Below, piece by piece: positions 23,221-31,003 of a DNA stretch of 64,000 bases; position 1 is the first letter of the stretch; the number at the start of each line of letters is the position of its first letter. A program made the translations under genes and the position numbers. The notes below the pieces were generated by a model. It was given only the letters and a program-made list of their open reading frames with translations, did no database searches and was not told the DNA's origin. The stretch is from NCBI GenBank assembly GCA_038326025.1, contig JBBQJP010000019.1, forward strand, positions 11,867-75,866, written 5' to 3'. Source of the DNA: CAISIP01 sp038326025 (GTDB lineage: Bacteria; Pseudomonadota; Gammaproteobacteria; Burkholderiales; Burkholderiaceae_C).

Positions 23221-24188
23221 TGAATCCAGCCGCGACTGAACGCCCGTGGTCGCTGGCGGACGTGACGCAAAGCGCCATTGCGGATGCCTTGGCCGGCAAG
23301 GGCCTCTGGTTGGACTTTGGCGCTGCACGACTAAATGTTCGCAGCGACAGTCCGTTCTTGCCGGCACAGTTGCAAACTTTATACGGCCACTATCCATTCG
23401 TCGAAGAGGCCGACTGGGCCGATGCCCATGTGCGCATCATGCGGGCCCGGGGTCCACGGCGCTGGTTGCGACCCCAGGTGTTGCTGTACTGCGACGGTCG
23501 CCTGGCGTTCGATCCGTTTCCGGCCGACAGCCCGCTGCCATTGATGGAGTGGGGCGCAAACTGGCTCATCGCCCAGCGGCTGAATGATCTGCTGCTGCTG
23601 CATGCGGGCGCAGTCGAGCGCGACGGTTTCGCCTTGTTGTTGCCGGCGCTGCCCGGATCGGGCAAAAGCACGCTGACCGCAGCACTATCGCAGCGCGGTT
23701 GGCGGCTGCTGTCCGACGAATTCGGCGCCTACGATCCGGTGGCCGGCGAGTTTCGGGCCATGCTCAAACCCGTCGCCCTGAAGAATGCGTCCATTGAGGT
23801 ACTGAAAGCCTTCGCGCCAGACGCGGTTATCGGACCGGTGTTTCCGAAGACGCGCAAAGGAAGGGTGGCTCATCTGGCCGCCAACGCCACATCAGTACAG
23901 CGTCGCCACGAAGGCGCGAGGCCGGGAGCTATCGTTTTACCCCAATGGCGAGCGGGCAGCCCGACCCGCTGGGAACCCCTGGCCGAACACGTGCTGTTCC
24001 CGGCCATCGCCTTCAACGCGTTCAACTACAACCTGCTGGGTGAGGTCGGATTTCGGGCCGCTATCGGCATCATGCGCCGGTGCCCCGCCTGGCAATTGGT
24101 CTACAGTGACCTGGACGACGCGCTGGCCACGATCGACGCCGCATGGCCCGGCGTACTGGCGCACCACGCGTCAGCCGATGCGTCATGA
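23220..24188 (+). CDS. HprK-related kinase A
   Basis: A 322-residue P-loop protein related to HPr kinase/phosphorylase. The HprK-like core is LLLLHAGAVERDGFALLLPA (residues 124-143), Walker A PGSGKST (145-151), then GWRLLSDEFGAYD, corresponding to the HprK order of conserved His, P-loop and acidic pair. The N-terminal 120 residues are specific to this subgroup and the HprK signature near the C-terminus is diverged. No HPr or PTS gene is near, so the substrate is probably not HPr; the PqqD-like neighbour suggests phosphorylation or nucleotide-dependent handling of a peptide. Start GTG 23220 overlaps the preceding stop; its own stop overlaps the next ATG by four bases. Confidence 0.88.
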   Translation: MNPAATERPWSLADVTQSAIADALAGKGLWLDFGAARLNVRSDSPFLPAQLQTLYGHYPFVEEADWADAHVRIMRARGPRRWLRPQVLLYCDGRLAFDPFPADSPLPLMEWGANWLIAQRLNDLLLLHAGAVERDGFALLLPALPGSGKSTLTAALSQRGWRLLSDEFGAYDPVAGEFRAMLKPVALKNASIEVLKAFAPDAVIGPVFPKTRKGRVAHLAANATSVQRRHEGARPGAIVLPQWRAGSPTRWEPLAEHVLFPAIAFNAFNYNLLGEVGFRAAIGIMRRCPAWQLVYSDLDDALATIDAAWPGVLAHHASADAS

Positions 24189-25285
24189 CCAGCACTGCGC
24201 CCGCACCGCCCGTCAACCTGCTGTGGCTGCAGGCCCTGCGCGAACCGCAACAGACATCACATTGGTCACTTGCCGACTGGGAGCGCGTCGTGCGCCTGGC
24301 GCGCCGGTTGCGCTTGTTGGCGCGCTTGACCGAAAGCCTGGCGCGGGTGGGCATGCTGGACCAGGTTCCGCCGCAGGTGCAGCGCCATCTGATCAGTGAA
24401 CAACGCCTGTCACACTGGCGCACCAGCGCCATGGTATGGGTGCTCGAACGCGTAGGCACCACGCTGCACGATGCCAGCTATCCGCTGGTGCTGCTTAAAG
24501 GCAGTGCCTATATCGGCCAGGACCTGCCGATTGCCGCAGGCAGGTTGCCGTCGGACGTGGATATTCTGGTGCCAAGGGCACACATTGCGGACGTGCAGGC
24601 GCGATTGCACGCCGCCGGCTGGATCGAGGACACACTGGACGAACATGACCAGCGCTACTACCATGACTGGAGCCACGAAGTGCCTCCGATGCGGCATCCG
24701 GTGCATGGCGTGGAGCTGGACCTGCACCACAACATCCAGCCACCCATTGCCCGCATCAACCTGGACGCCGATGCGCTGCTGCAGCGTTTGATGCCCTCCA
24801 AGTGGCCCAGCTGGAAAGTGCTCGACCCGCTCGACCAGATACTGCACAGCGCGGTCCACCTGTTTCAGGATTCGGAACTGCGTGACCGGGTACGCGATCT
24901 CGTGGATCTGGACGGGCTGCTGCGCCATTTCAGCGACCGCATCCCAACCTTCTGGAGCGATCTGCCCGCGCGGGCCCATGCGCTTGGCCTATCAGAACCC
25001 CTGGCACTGGCCTGCCATTTCTGCCATTTGTGGCTGGGGACACCGATGTCCGAGGATGCTATTGCCGCGATCGAGGCCAACGGTGCGGGACCGCTCAAGC
25101 GCGCCTGGCTTTTGCCCTTGCTCGCCCAGGTTCTGACGCCGGCGGAGCCCGACGACTACCCACCGGCGATCCAGGGAGCTGCAGCGTCGCTATTGCTGGC
25201 CCGACACCATTTCGGCCGCATGCCGCTGAGGCTCCTGATACCTCACACCTGGCACAAGATGCGCGCGTCAGGAAAGCCGGCCTAG
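24185..25285 (+). CDS. Nucleotidyltransferase-family protein of the HprK-related cassette
   Basis: A 366-residue protein of the uncharacterised nucleotidyltransferase group often seen beside polysaccharide or peptide-modification genes. The active-site pattern is LVLLKGSAYIG (residues 101-111) followed by LPSDVDILVP with Asp124 and Asp126, and a third acidic strand in VELDLHHNI. The C-terminal half is helical with many His and Trp (ILHSAVHLFQDSELRDRVRD, ACHFCHLWLGTP). It likely transfers a nucleotide or sugar-phosphate to a protein or small molecule, but no donor or acceptor can be named. ATG 24185 overlaps the kinase stop (ATGA), making it the fourth gene of one coupled unit. Confidence 0.82.
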   Translation: MTSTAPAPPVNLLWLQALREPQQTSHWSLADWERVVRLARRLRLLARLTESLARVGMLDQVPPQVQRHLISEQRLSHWRTSAMVWVLERVGTTLHDASYPLVLLKGSAYIGQDLPIAAGRLPSDVDILVPRAHIADVQARLHAAGWIEDTLDEHDQRYYHDWSHEVPPMRHPVHGVELDLHHNIQPPIARINLDADALLQRLMPSKWPSWKVLDPLDQILHSAVHLFQDSELRDRVRDLVDLDGLLRHFSDRIPTFWSDLPARAHALGLSEPLALACHFCHLWLGTPMSEDAIAAIEANGAGPLKRAWLLPLLAQVLTPAEPDDYPPAIQGAAASLLLARHHFGRMPLRLLIPHTWHKMRASGKPA

Positions 25286-25312
25286 ACGCTCGACCAGCCC
25301 AGCCATTGAGAT

Positions 25313-25389
25313 TGGTAGGGCGTGTAGGACTTGAACCTACGACCAAAGGATTATGAGTCCTCTGCTCTAACCAACTGAGCTAACGCCCC
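25313..25389 (-). tRNA. tRNA with CAU anticodon (tRNA-Met or tRNA-Ile2)
   Basis: A 77-nt tRNA on the minus strand: acceptor GGGGCGT/ACGCCCT (first pair G-U), D arm GCTCAGTTGGTTAGAGC, anticodon loop CTCATAA giving CAT, T arm GTAGGTTCAAGTCCTAC, discriminator A, encoded CCA. It is not an initiator tRNA. The TTTGGTCG variable region recalls tRNA-Ile2, whose C34 becomes lysidine, but elongator Met cannot be excluded. Confidence 0.93.
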
Positions 25390-25426
25390 AACCGAACCGG
25401 GGATTGTATAGGTGGGCAGCGCCGCC

Positions 25427-26431
25427 CTACTTCTGGTAATTGAGCGCGTTGGTGACCAGGCGCGAAGTGATGTCCACGATCTGGATCATGCGGTCGTAGG
25501 CCATGCGGGTGGGGCCGATGACGCCGACGGTGCCGACGATCTGGCCGTCCACCTCATAGGGGGCGCTGACGATGGACAGGTCTTCAAATGGCACGATCTG
25601 GCTCTCGCCGCCGATGAAGATGCGCACCCCTTCGGCCTGGCCCGCAACTTCAAGCAGGCGCATCAGCTGTGCCTTCTGCTCAAACAACTCGAACGCACGT
25701 CGCAGCTGACCCATGTCGCTGGAAAAATCCGACAAGGCCAGCAGGTTGCGCTCGCCGGAGATCACGACTTCGTCGTCGGTCTGGGCGTTTTCTTCGCTGT
25801 TGATGGTTACCGCCGCCTGCATCAGCGTGGCGATTTCGCTGCGCAGAGACTCCACCTCTTGCTTTAGACGCTCGCGCACGTTTTCGATTGCCATGCCGGC
25901 ATAGTTCGAATTGAGGAAATTCGCAGCCTCCACCAGCTCGGACTGCGAATAATCTATCTCGGTAAACAACACCCGGTTCTGCACATCGCCGTTGGGCGAG
26001 ACGATGATCACCAGCAGCCGGCGTTCCGACAACCGCAAGAACTCGATATGGCGAAACACCGAACTGCGTTTGGGCGCGATGACTACGCCGACAAACTGGG
26101 ACAGGTTCGACAGCAGCGTAGCGGCCTGGGTCAATACCTTCTGGGGTTGGTCAGGCACCAGCACATGGCGCGGCAGCTCGCCTTTTTGCACCGTCAGCAT
26201 GGTGTCGACAAACAATCGGTATCCGCGCGCCGTGGGAATGCGCCCAGCCGACGTATGCGGGCTGACGATCAAGCCCAGGTCTTCCAGGTCGGACATCACA
26301 TTGCGGATGGTGGCCGGTGAGAGTTCCAGCCCCGCCTGACGTGACAGGGTGCGTGAACCCACCGGTTGCCCGTCAGCGATATAACGCTCCACAAGGGCTT
26401 TCATCAGCAACTTGGCGCGATCATCCAGCAT
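25427..26431 (-). CDS. hrcA: Heat-inducible transcription repressor HrcA
   Basis: HrcA represses groESL and dnaK operons by binding CIRCE elements, with GroEL assisting its folding. The 334-residue protein has the N-terminal winged helix (LVERYIADGQPVGSRTLSRQ, SPATIRNVMSDLEDLGLIVS, PHTSAGRIPTARGYRLFVD) and the GAF-like dimerisation core with the C-terminal SIVSAPYEVDGQIVGTVGVI and GPTRMAYDRMIQIVD. No CIRCE repeat is present in the 28 bases before its start or elsewhere near, so its targets lie outside. It is divergent from nadK. Confidence 0.96.
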   Translation of the reverse strand: MLDDRAKLLMKALVERYIADGQPVGSRTLSRQAGLELSPATIRNVMSDLEDLGLIVSPHTSAGRIPTARGYRLFVDTMLTVQKGELPRHVLVPDQPQKVLTQAATLLSNLSQFVGVVIAPKRSSVFRHIEFLRLSERRLLVIIVSPNGDVQNRVLFTEIDYSQSELVEAANFLNSNYAGMAIENVRERLKQEVESLRSEIATLMQAAVTINSEENAQTDDEVVISGERNLLALSDFSSDMGQLRRAFELFEQKAQLMRLLEVAGQAEGVRIFIGGESQIVPFEDLSIVSAPYEVDGQIVGTVGVIGPTRMAYDRMIQIVDITSRLVTNALNYQK

Positions 26432-26459
26432 GTGGCCATTTTAGTGATGTAATTTGTTG

Positions 26460-27356
26460 ATGAAGTCCCTATTCCGCCATGTCGCCCTGATCGGGAAATA
26501 CCAGGCCGCCGGCGCCGGTACTCCCTCGCTCTCGTCGCGCCGTGCGCTGGAGGACATTGCCCACTTCCTGCATTCGCAAGGTTGCGATGTGGCCTTCGAG
26601 GCCGGGACTGCCCGCAACATGGGCATTTCAGGCCATGCGACGCTGGACGTACCGGGTATCGGCACCCATTGCGACCTCGGCCTTGTGGTCGGTGGCGACG
26701 GCACCATGCTGGGCATCGGCCGGCAACTGGCATCCTACAAGGTCCCGCTGATTGGCATCAATCAAGGCCGGCTCGGGTTCATCACCGACATTCCGCTCGA
26801 CGGCTACGAATCCATCCTGCTGCCGATGCTGGGCGGCGAATATGAAGATGACCGGCGCAGCCTGATGCAGGCGCGCGTCATGCGCGACGGGCGTTGTGTA
26901 TTCGATGCGCTGGCCATGAACGACGTGGTCGTCAACCGGGGCGCCACGTCCGGCATGGTCGAGTTACGCGTCGAGGTGGACGGGCATTTCGTCGCCAACC
27001 AGCGTGCCGACGGCCTGATCATCGCCAGCCCGACCGGCTCCACGGCATATGCCTTGTCGGCGGGCGGCCCGTTGTTGCACCCTTCGCTACCGGGCTGGGT
27101 CATGGTGCCGATCGCGCCCCATACCTTGTCGAACCGCCCTATCGTGCTCGCAGACGCTGCCGAAATCGCCATCGAAGTCGTGGCTGGACGCGACGCCAGC
27201 GCCAATTTCGACATGCAGTCACTGGCTTCGCTGCTGCATGGCGACCGCATCGTCGTGTCGCGTTCAGAGCATTACATGCGCTTTCTGCATCCACGCGGCT
27301 GGACCTATTTCGACACGTTGCGCCGCAAACTGCACTGGAATGAAGGAGTCGCCTGA
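26460..27356 (+). CDS. nadK: NAD kinase
   Basis: Phosphorylates NAD to NADP. The 298 residues contain GGDGTMLGIGRQ near residue 80, GINQGRLGFITDI, the NE-like segment AMNDVVVNRGATSGMVELRV, DGLIIASPTGSTAYALSAGG and the C-terminal APHTLSNRPIVL. ATG 26460 is preferred to two TTG codons just before it. It is followed two bases after its stop by recN, a pairing with hrcA-nadK-recN that is common in beta- and gammaproteobacteria. Confidence 0.96.
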   Translation: MKSLFRHVALIGKYQAAGAGTPSLSSRRALEDIAHFLHSQGCDVAFEAGTARNMGISGHATLDVPGIGTHCDLGLVVGGDGTMLGIGRQLASYKVPLIGINQGRLGFITDIPLDGYESILLPMLGGEYEDDRRSLMQARVMRDGRCVFDALAMNDVVVNRGATSGMVELRVEVDGHFVANQRADGLIIASPTGSTAYALSAGGPLLHPSLPGWVMVPIAPHTLSNRPIVLADAAEIAIEVVAGRDASANFDMQSLASLLHGDRIVVSRSEHYMRFLHPRGWTYFDTLRRKLHWNEGVA

Positions 27357-27358
27357 TC

Positions 27359-29008
27359 GTGGCCCTCAGACGTATCGTCCTGCGCGACTTTGTCATCGTC
27401 AGCGAACTCGAGCTTGACCTGTCGACCGGTTTCACCGTGCTCACCGGCGAGACCGGCGCCGGCAAATCCATCCTGATCGACGCGCTGCAGTTGGTCACCG
27501 GCGCCCGGGCGGATGCCGGCACCGTGCGCGAAGGCGCCAGCCGCACCGACGTCAGCGCCGAATTCGACGCTCCTGCGCTGCTTGCAGACTGGCTCGGCCA
27601 AGCGGGATTCGACCATAACGACACACTCCTGCTGCGCCGCACCGTCGACCTGCAAGGCAAGAGCCGGGGCTGGATCAACGGCAGCCCCGCCACCGCCACG
27701 CAAATGCGCGAGTTGGGCGAGCAGCTCATCGACATCCACGGCCAGCATGCCTGGCAGAGCCTGACCCGCGCCGACTCGGTGCGCGACCTGCTCGACGCCT
27801 ATGCCAAGCTGGACCTGCGTGCGCTGACAGAGTTGTGGCATCAGTGGCGCACCCGCAACAAGGCGCTGACCGATGCGCAGGCAGCCCAGGCCACCTTGCA
27901 ACTTGAGCGCGAACGCATCACCTGGCAGATCGGCGAACTCGACAAACTCGCGCCCGGCACCGACGAGTGGGACGGACTGAACACTGAACACAGCCGCCTG
28001 TCCAACGCCCAGTCCCTGTTGGAGGCAGCCCAGAACGCCATCAATGGCTTGCAAGACGCCGAGCCAAGCGCGGCCGACGTATTGCAAGCTGCGGTAAATC
28101 AGCTTCGCCACGAAGAACAACACGAACCGGCCTTTACGGCCATGGCCGAGCAGCTCGAATCCAGCCTGGCCCAGCTCGAAGACGTGGTGCACGACCTCAA
28201 GGCCTACCTGCGCAAGACCGAGCCGGACCCGCAGCGTCTGTTGCAACTCGACGAACGTTTGGCCTTGTGGATCTCGCTGGCGCGGCGCTACAAACGTGCG
28301 CCACAAGACCTGCCTGCGCTGCTCCAGTCTTGGCGCGACGAGCTGACCCGGCTTGACGCGGCTACCGATCTGGACGGTTTGAGCGCGGCAGACCAGGCAG
28401 CGCATGCCGCGTATCAACGCGAGGCCAAGTCCGTGTCCAAAGCGCGCACCAAAGCTGCGCCACTGCTGGCCAAGGCCATCACCCTGGCCATGCAGGGGCT
28501 GGGCATGGAGGGCGGCCGGTTCGAGGTGCAGTTGCAATTGTCTGACCACCCCATGCAAACAGGCCTTGAAGACGTCAGCTTTCTGGTTGCCGGCCATGCC
28601 GGCAGCACACCACGCCCGGTTGCCAAGGTGGCCTCTGGTGGCGAGTTGTCACGTATGGCGCTGGCCATTGCCGTCACCACCAGCCAGCTGGGAACGGCCC
28701 AGACGCTGATCTTCGACGAGATTGACTCAGGCGTGGGTGGGGCGGTGGCACAGACCGTTGGCCGCCTGATGCGCCAACTCGGGTGCGACCGCCAGGTGCT
28801 GGCCGTGACCCACCTGCCCCAGGTCGCCGCCTGCGCCGACCATCATCTGGTGGTATCGAAGAAGCTGCATGGCGGCACAACCCTTAGCGCTGTCGGCATT
28901 GTGCAAGGCGAGTCGCGCGTGGCCGAAATTGCCCGTATGCTCGGCGGAGAACACCTGCTGGAAACCACGGTAGCGCACGCCAAGGAAATGCTGCAGTCTT
29001 CACACTAA
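27359..29008 (+). CDS. recN: DNA repair protein RecN
   Basis: An SMC-like ATPase that acts in double-strand break repair by holding DNA ends or sister chromatids together. In 549 residues, Walker A is TGETGAGKSILIDAL (near residue 30), the coiled-coil arms occupy the middle (about 160-360), and the C-terminal head carries the ABC signature VASGGELSRMALAIA and Walker B TLIFDEIDSGVGG. The start is GTG 27359, two bases after nadK. In many bacteria recN is LexA-controlled; no SOS box is visible in its immediate upstream region, where it is fused to the nadK transcript. Confidence 0.96.
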   Translation: MALRRIVLRDFVIVSELELDLSTGFTVLTGETGAGKSILIDALQLVTGARADAGTVREGASRTDVSAEFDAPALLADWLGQAGFDHNDTLLLRRTVDLQGKSRGWINGSPATATQMRELGEQLIDIHGQHAWQSLTRADSVRDLLDAYAKLDLRALTELWHQWRTRNKALTDAQAAQATLQLERERITWQIGELDKLAPGTDEWDGLNTEHSRLSNAQSLLEAAQNAINGLQDAEPSAADVLQAAVNQLRHEEQHEPAFTAMAEQLESSLAQLEDVVHDLKAYLRKTEPDPQRLLQLDERLALWISLARRYKRAPQDLPALLQSWRDELTRLDAATDLDGLSAADQAAHAAYQREAKSVSKARTKAAPLLAKAITLAMQGLGMEGGRFEVQLQLSDHPMQTGLEDVSFLVAGHAGSTPRPVAKVASGGELSRMALAIAVTTSQLGTAQTLIFDEIDSGVGGAVAQTVGRLMRQLGCDRQVLAVTHLPQVAACADHHLVVSKKLHGGTTLSAVGIVQGESRVAEIARMLGGEHLLETTVAHAKEMLQSSH

Positions 29009-29051
29009 CGGCCCATTCAACAGATACAGACTCAGAACCCAATTGCACGCC

Positions 29052-29972
29052 ATGGAACTCGAACTCGTACTCATCACCGGTATGTCGGGGTCGGGCAAGT
29101 CGGTGGCCTTGCACGCAGTGGAGGATGCGGGTTACTTCAGCGTCGACAACCTGCCACCCGAGTTGCTGCTGCCCTTCGTCAAGTTGCAACAGGAGCGCCA
29201 GAACAAGCGTGTCGCGATTGCCATGGACGTGCGCAGCGCCAAGTCCTTGCCGCAAGTCCCCGAACGGTTGCGCGCGCTGGCAGATATGGGCGTGGTGATC
29301 AAGTCCTTGTTTCTCGATTCGACTACCGACACACTGGTGCGGCGTTACTCCGAATCGCGACGCAAGCATCCGCTGTCGCAAACCGACAATCCCGACGGCG
29401 AATCCAACGACCAGCAACGCGCCCTGGTTGAGGCCATCGAGCTCGAGCGCGAATTGCTCGCCGATTTGCGTGAGCACGCGCATGTCATCGACACCAGCCT
29501 GATTCGCCCGCCGCAGTTGCAGCGCTATGTGAAATCGCTGATCGTCGTCAAGGGCGGCCAGTTGACGCTGGTGTTCGAATCGTTCGGCTTCAAGCGCGGC
29601 ATTCCGGGCGACGCCGACTATGTCTTCGACGTGCGCATGTTGCCAAATCCGCATTACGAGCCTGAACTCAAGGCCCTGACCGGCAAGGACGAGGCTGTGG
29701 TTGCGTTCTTCCAGCGCCATGACCAGGTGCACAATATGTTTCTGCAGATCGCACAGTTTCTCGATCAATGGCTCGCTCCGCTGGCGAACGACAACCGGAG
29801 TTATGTCACGGTTGCGATCGGCTGCACCGGAGGCCAGCATCGCTCGGTCTACCTGGTTGAAGAGCTCACGCGCCTTTTTTCCGATCGCTGGACCACGCTG
29901 AGCCGGCACCGCGAGCTAGACGCCACACCGGGACGGTACCCGGTCACCTCGTTCGGCTGGCCTCAGCCCTGA
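29052..29972 (+). CDS. rapZ: RNase adapter RapZ / nucleotide-binding protein YvcJ family
   Basis: A 306-residue P-loop protein. In enteric bacteria RapZ guides RNase E to the small RNA GlmZ and so controls glucosamine-6-phosphate synthase. The Walker A is ITGMSGSGKSVALHA (residues 8-22), followed by YFSVDNLPPELLLPF and the C-terminal RNA- and metabolite-binding region VAIGCTGGQHRSVYLVEEL. In beta- and gammaproteobacteria the gene often lies with ptsN/hprK/PTS genes; here it is separate. ATG 29052 was chosen over an upstream TTG. Its last ten bases overlap the convergent mutY gene. Confidence 0.92.
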   Translation: MELELVLITGMSGSGKSVALHAVEDAGYFSVDNLPPELLLPFVKLQQERQNKRVAIAMDVRSAKSLPQVPERLRALADMGVVIKSLFLDSTTDTLVRRYSESRRKHPLSQTDNPDGESNDQQRALVEAIELERELLADLREHAHVIDTSLIRPPQLQRYVKSLIVVKGGQLTLVFESFGFKRGIPGDADYVFDVRMLPNPHYEPELKALTGKDEAVVAFFQRHDQVHNMFLQIAQFLDQWLAPLANDNRSYVTVAIGCTGGQHRSVYLVEELTRLFSDRWTTLSRHRELDATPGRYPVTSFGWPQP

Positions 29973-31003
29973 AGCAGTACCCGTACTGGCGCGGGTAATC
30001 CCAACTGCGGCCATTGCTCGGCGCCAATCCATTGACCGGCGGGTGACGCAGTCGCTGCGGCTGGCAAGTCCACCCGCACCGGATGCAGATGCAGATCCAT
30101 GTGGGTCAGCACATGCTTGATCGCCGCGTCATCCTGCAGTTGCGCCTGGTACGCCGCTGGCACCTGTTCCACCAGGGCCTCGCGGCTGTCAAACCACGGC
30201 AGGCAATACAAGCCAGCCCAGACACCGGGCGCGGGCCGGCGTTGCAGCCATACCGCGCCCGACGGGCCGCGCGCCCACAACAACCACACCGAGCGCGAAC
30301 TGCGTTTGAGTTTGCGCGTACGCACAGGAAAATTCAGCGGTGTACCGAGTTGCCGCGCACCGCAGTCGTCGGCCACAGGACACACCTCACAGGCGGGCTT
30401 GCGCGGCAGGCACACCATGGCCCCCAGATCCATCATTCCCTGGGTGTAGGTCGGCATCGTCTGCGCCAGATGGCTGCGCGGCAGCAGCGCCTGCGCCTGG
30501 TCCCACAACAGATTCTGGCTCGCCACCTGGGCCAGATCGGCATCAAATGCCAGATACCGGGTCAACACCCGCCGCACGTTCGCATCCATGATCGCGACCC
30601 GTTCGCCGAAACACAACGAAGCAATTGCCGCAGCCGTCGAGCGCCCTATGCCAGGCAAACTCTCCAGCTGTTCGGCCTTGGCAGGGAACTCCCCGCCCCA
30701 TTGATCCATCACTGCCACCGCACATCGATGCAGATTACGTGCCCGGCTGTAATACCCCAAGCCGCTCCACAGCCCCATCACATCGTCGAGCGGCGCCTGC
30801 GCCAGGGATCGCACATCCGGAAAACGGGTGATGAAACGGTGGAAATAGTCGATCACGGTCGCCACCTGGGTCTGCTGCAGCATAACCTCAGACAGCCAGA
30901 CCCGATAAGGATCGCGCGTGTTTTGCCATGGCAGGTCATGGCGCCCATGCAACTTTTGCCAGCCCACAACGCGGCTGGCAAACCCCACCGTGGCCGCGCT
31001 CAA
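29963..31003 (-). CDS. mutY: A/G-specific adenine glycosylase MutY
   Basis: Removes adenine mispaired with 8-oxoguanine; it functionally complements MutM, encoded 2 kb away. The 346-residue enzyme has catalytic Glu in WLSEVMLQQTQV, helix-hairpin-helix LESLPGIGRSTAAAIASL, catalytic Asp in MDANVRRVLTR, and the [4Fe-4S] cluster motif with cysteines in CLPRKPACEVCPVADDC plus an upstream one in this loop. A NUDIX-like C-terminal domain follows (SVWLLWARGPSGAVWLQRRP). It is convergent with rapZ with a ten-base overlap and is preceded by the dynamin gene, with a four-base overlap. Confidence 0.96.
   Translation of the reverse strand: MSAATVGFASRVVGWQKLHGRHDLPWQNTRDPYRVWLSEVMLQQTQVATVIDYFHRFITRFPDVRSLAQAPLDDVMGLWSGLGYYSRARNLHRCAVAVMDQWGGEFPAKAEQLESLPGIGRSTAAAIASLCFGERVAIMDANVRRVLTRYLAFDADLAQVASQNLLWDQAQALLPRSHLAQTMPTYTQGMMDLGAMVCLPRKPACEVCPVADDCGARQLGTPLNFPVRTRKLKRSSRSVWLLWARGPSGAVWLQRRPAPGVWAGLYCLPWFDSREALVEQVPAAYQAQLQDDAAIKHVLTHMDLHLHPVRVDLPAAATASPAGQWIGAEQWPQLGLPAPVRVLLQG

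Noticed and set aside
26432..26459. CIRCE element upstream of hrcA
   Set aside because: The 28-base gap does not contain the TTAGCACTC/GAGTGCTAA repeat.
27305..28597. 430-codon open frame antisense to recN
   Set aside because: RecN motifs are on the plus strand; this is a composition artefact.
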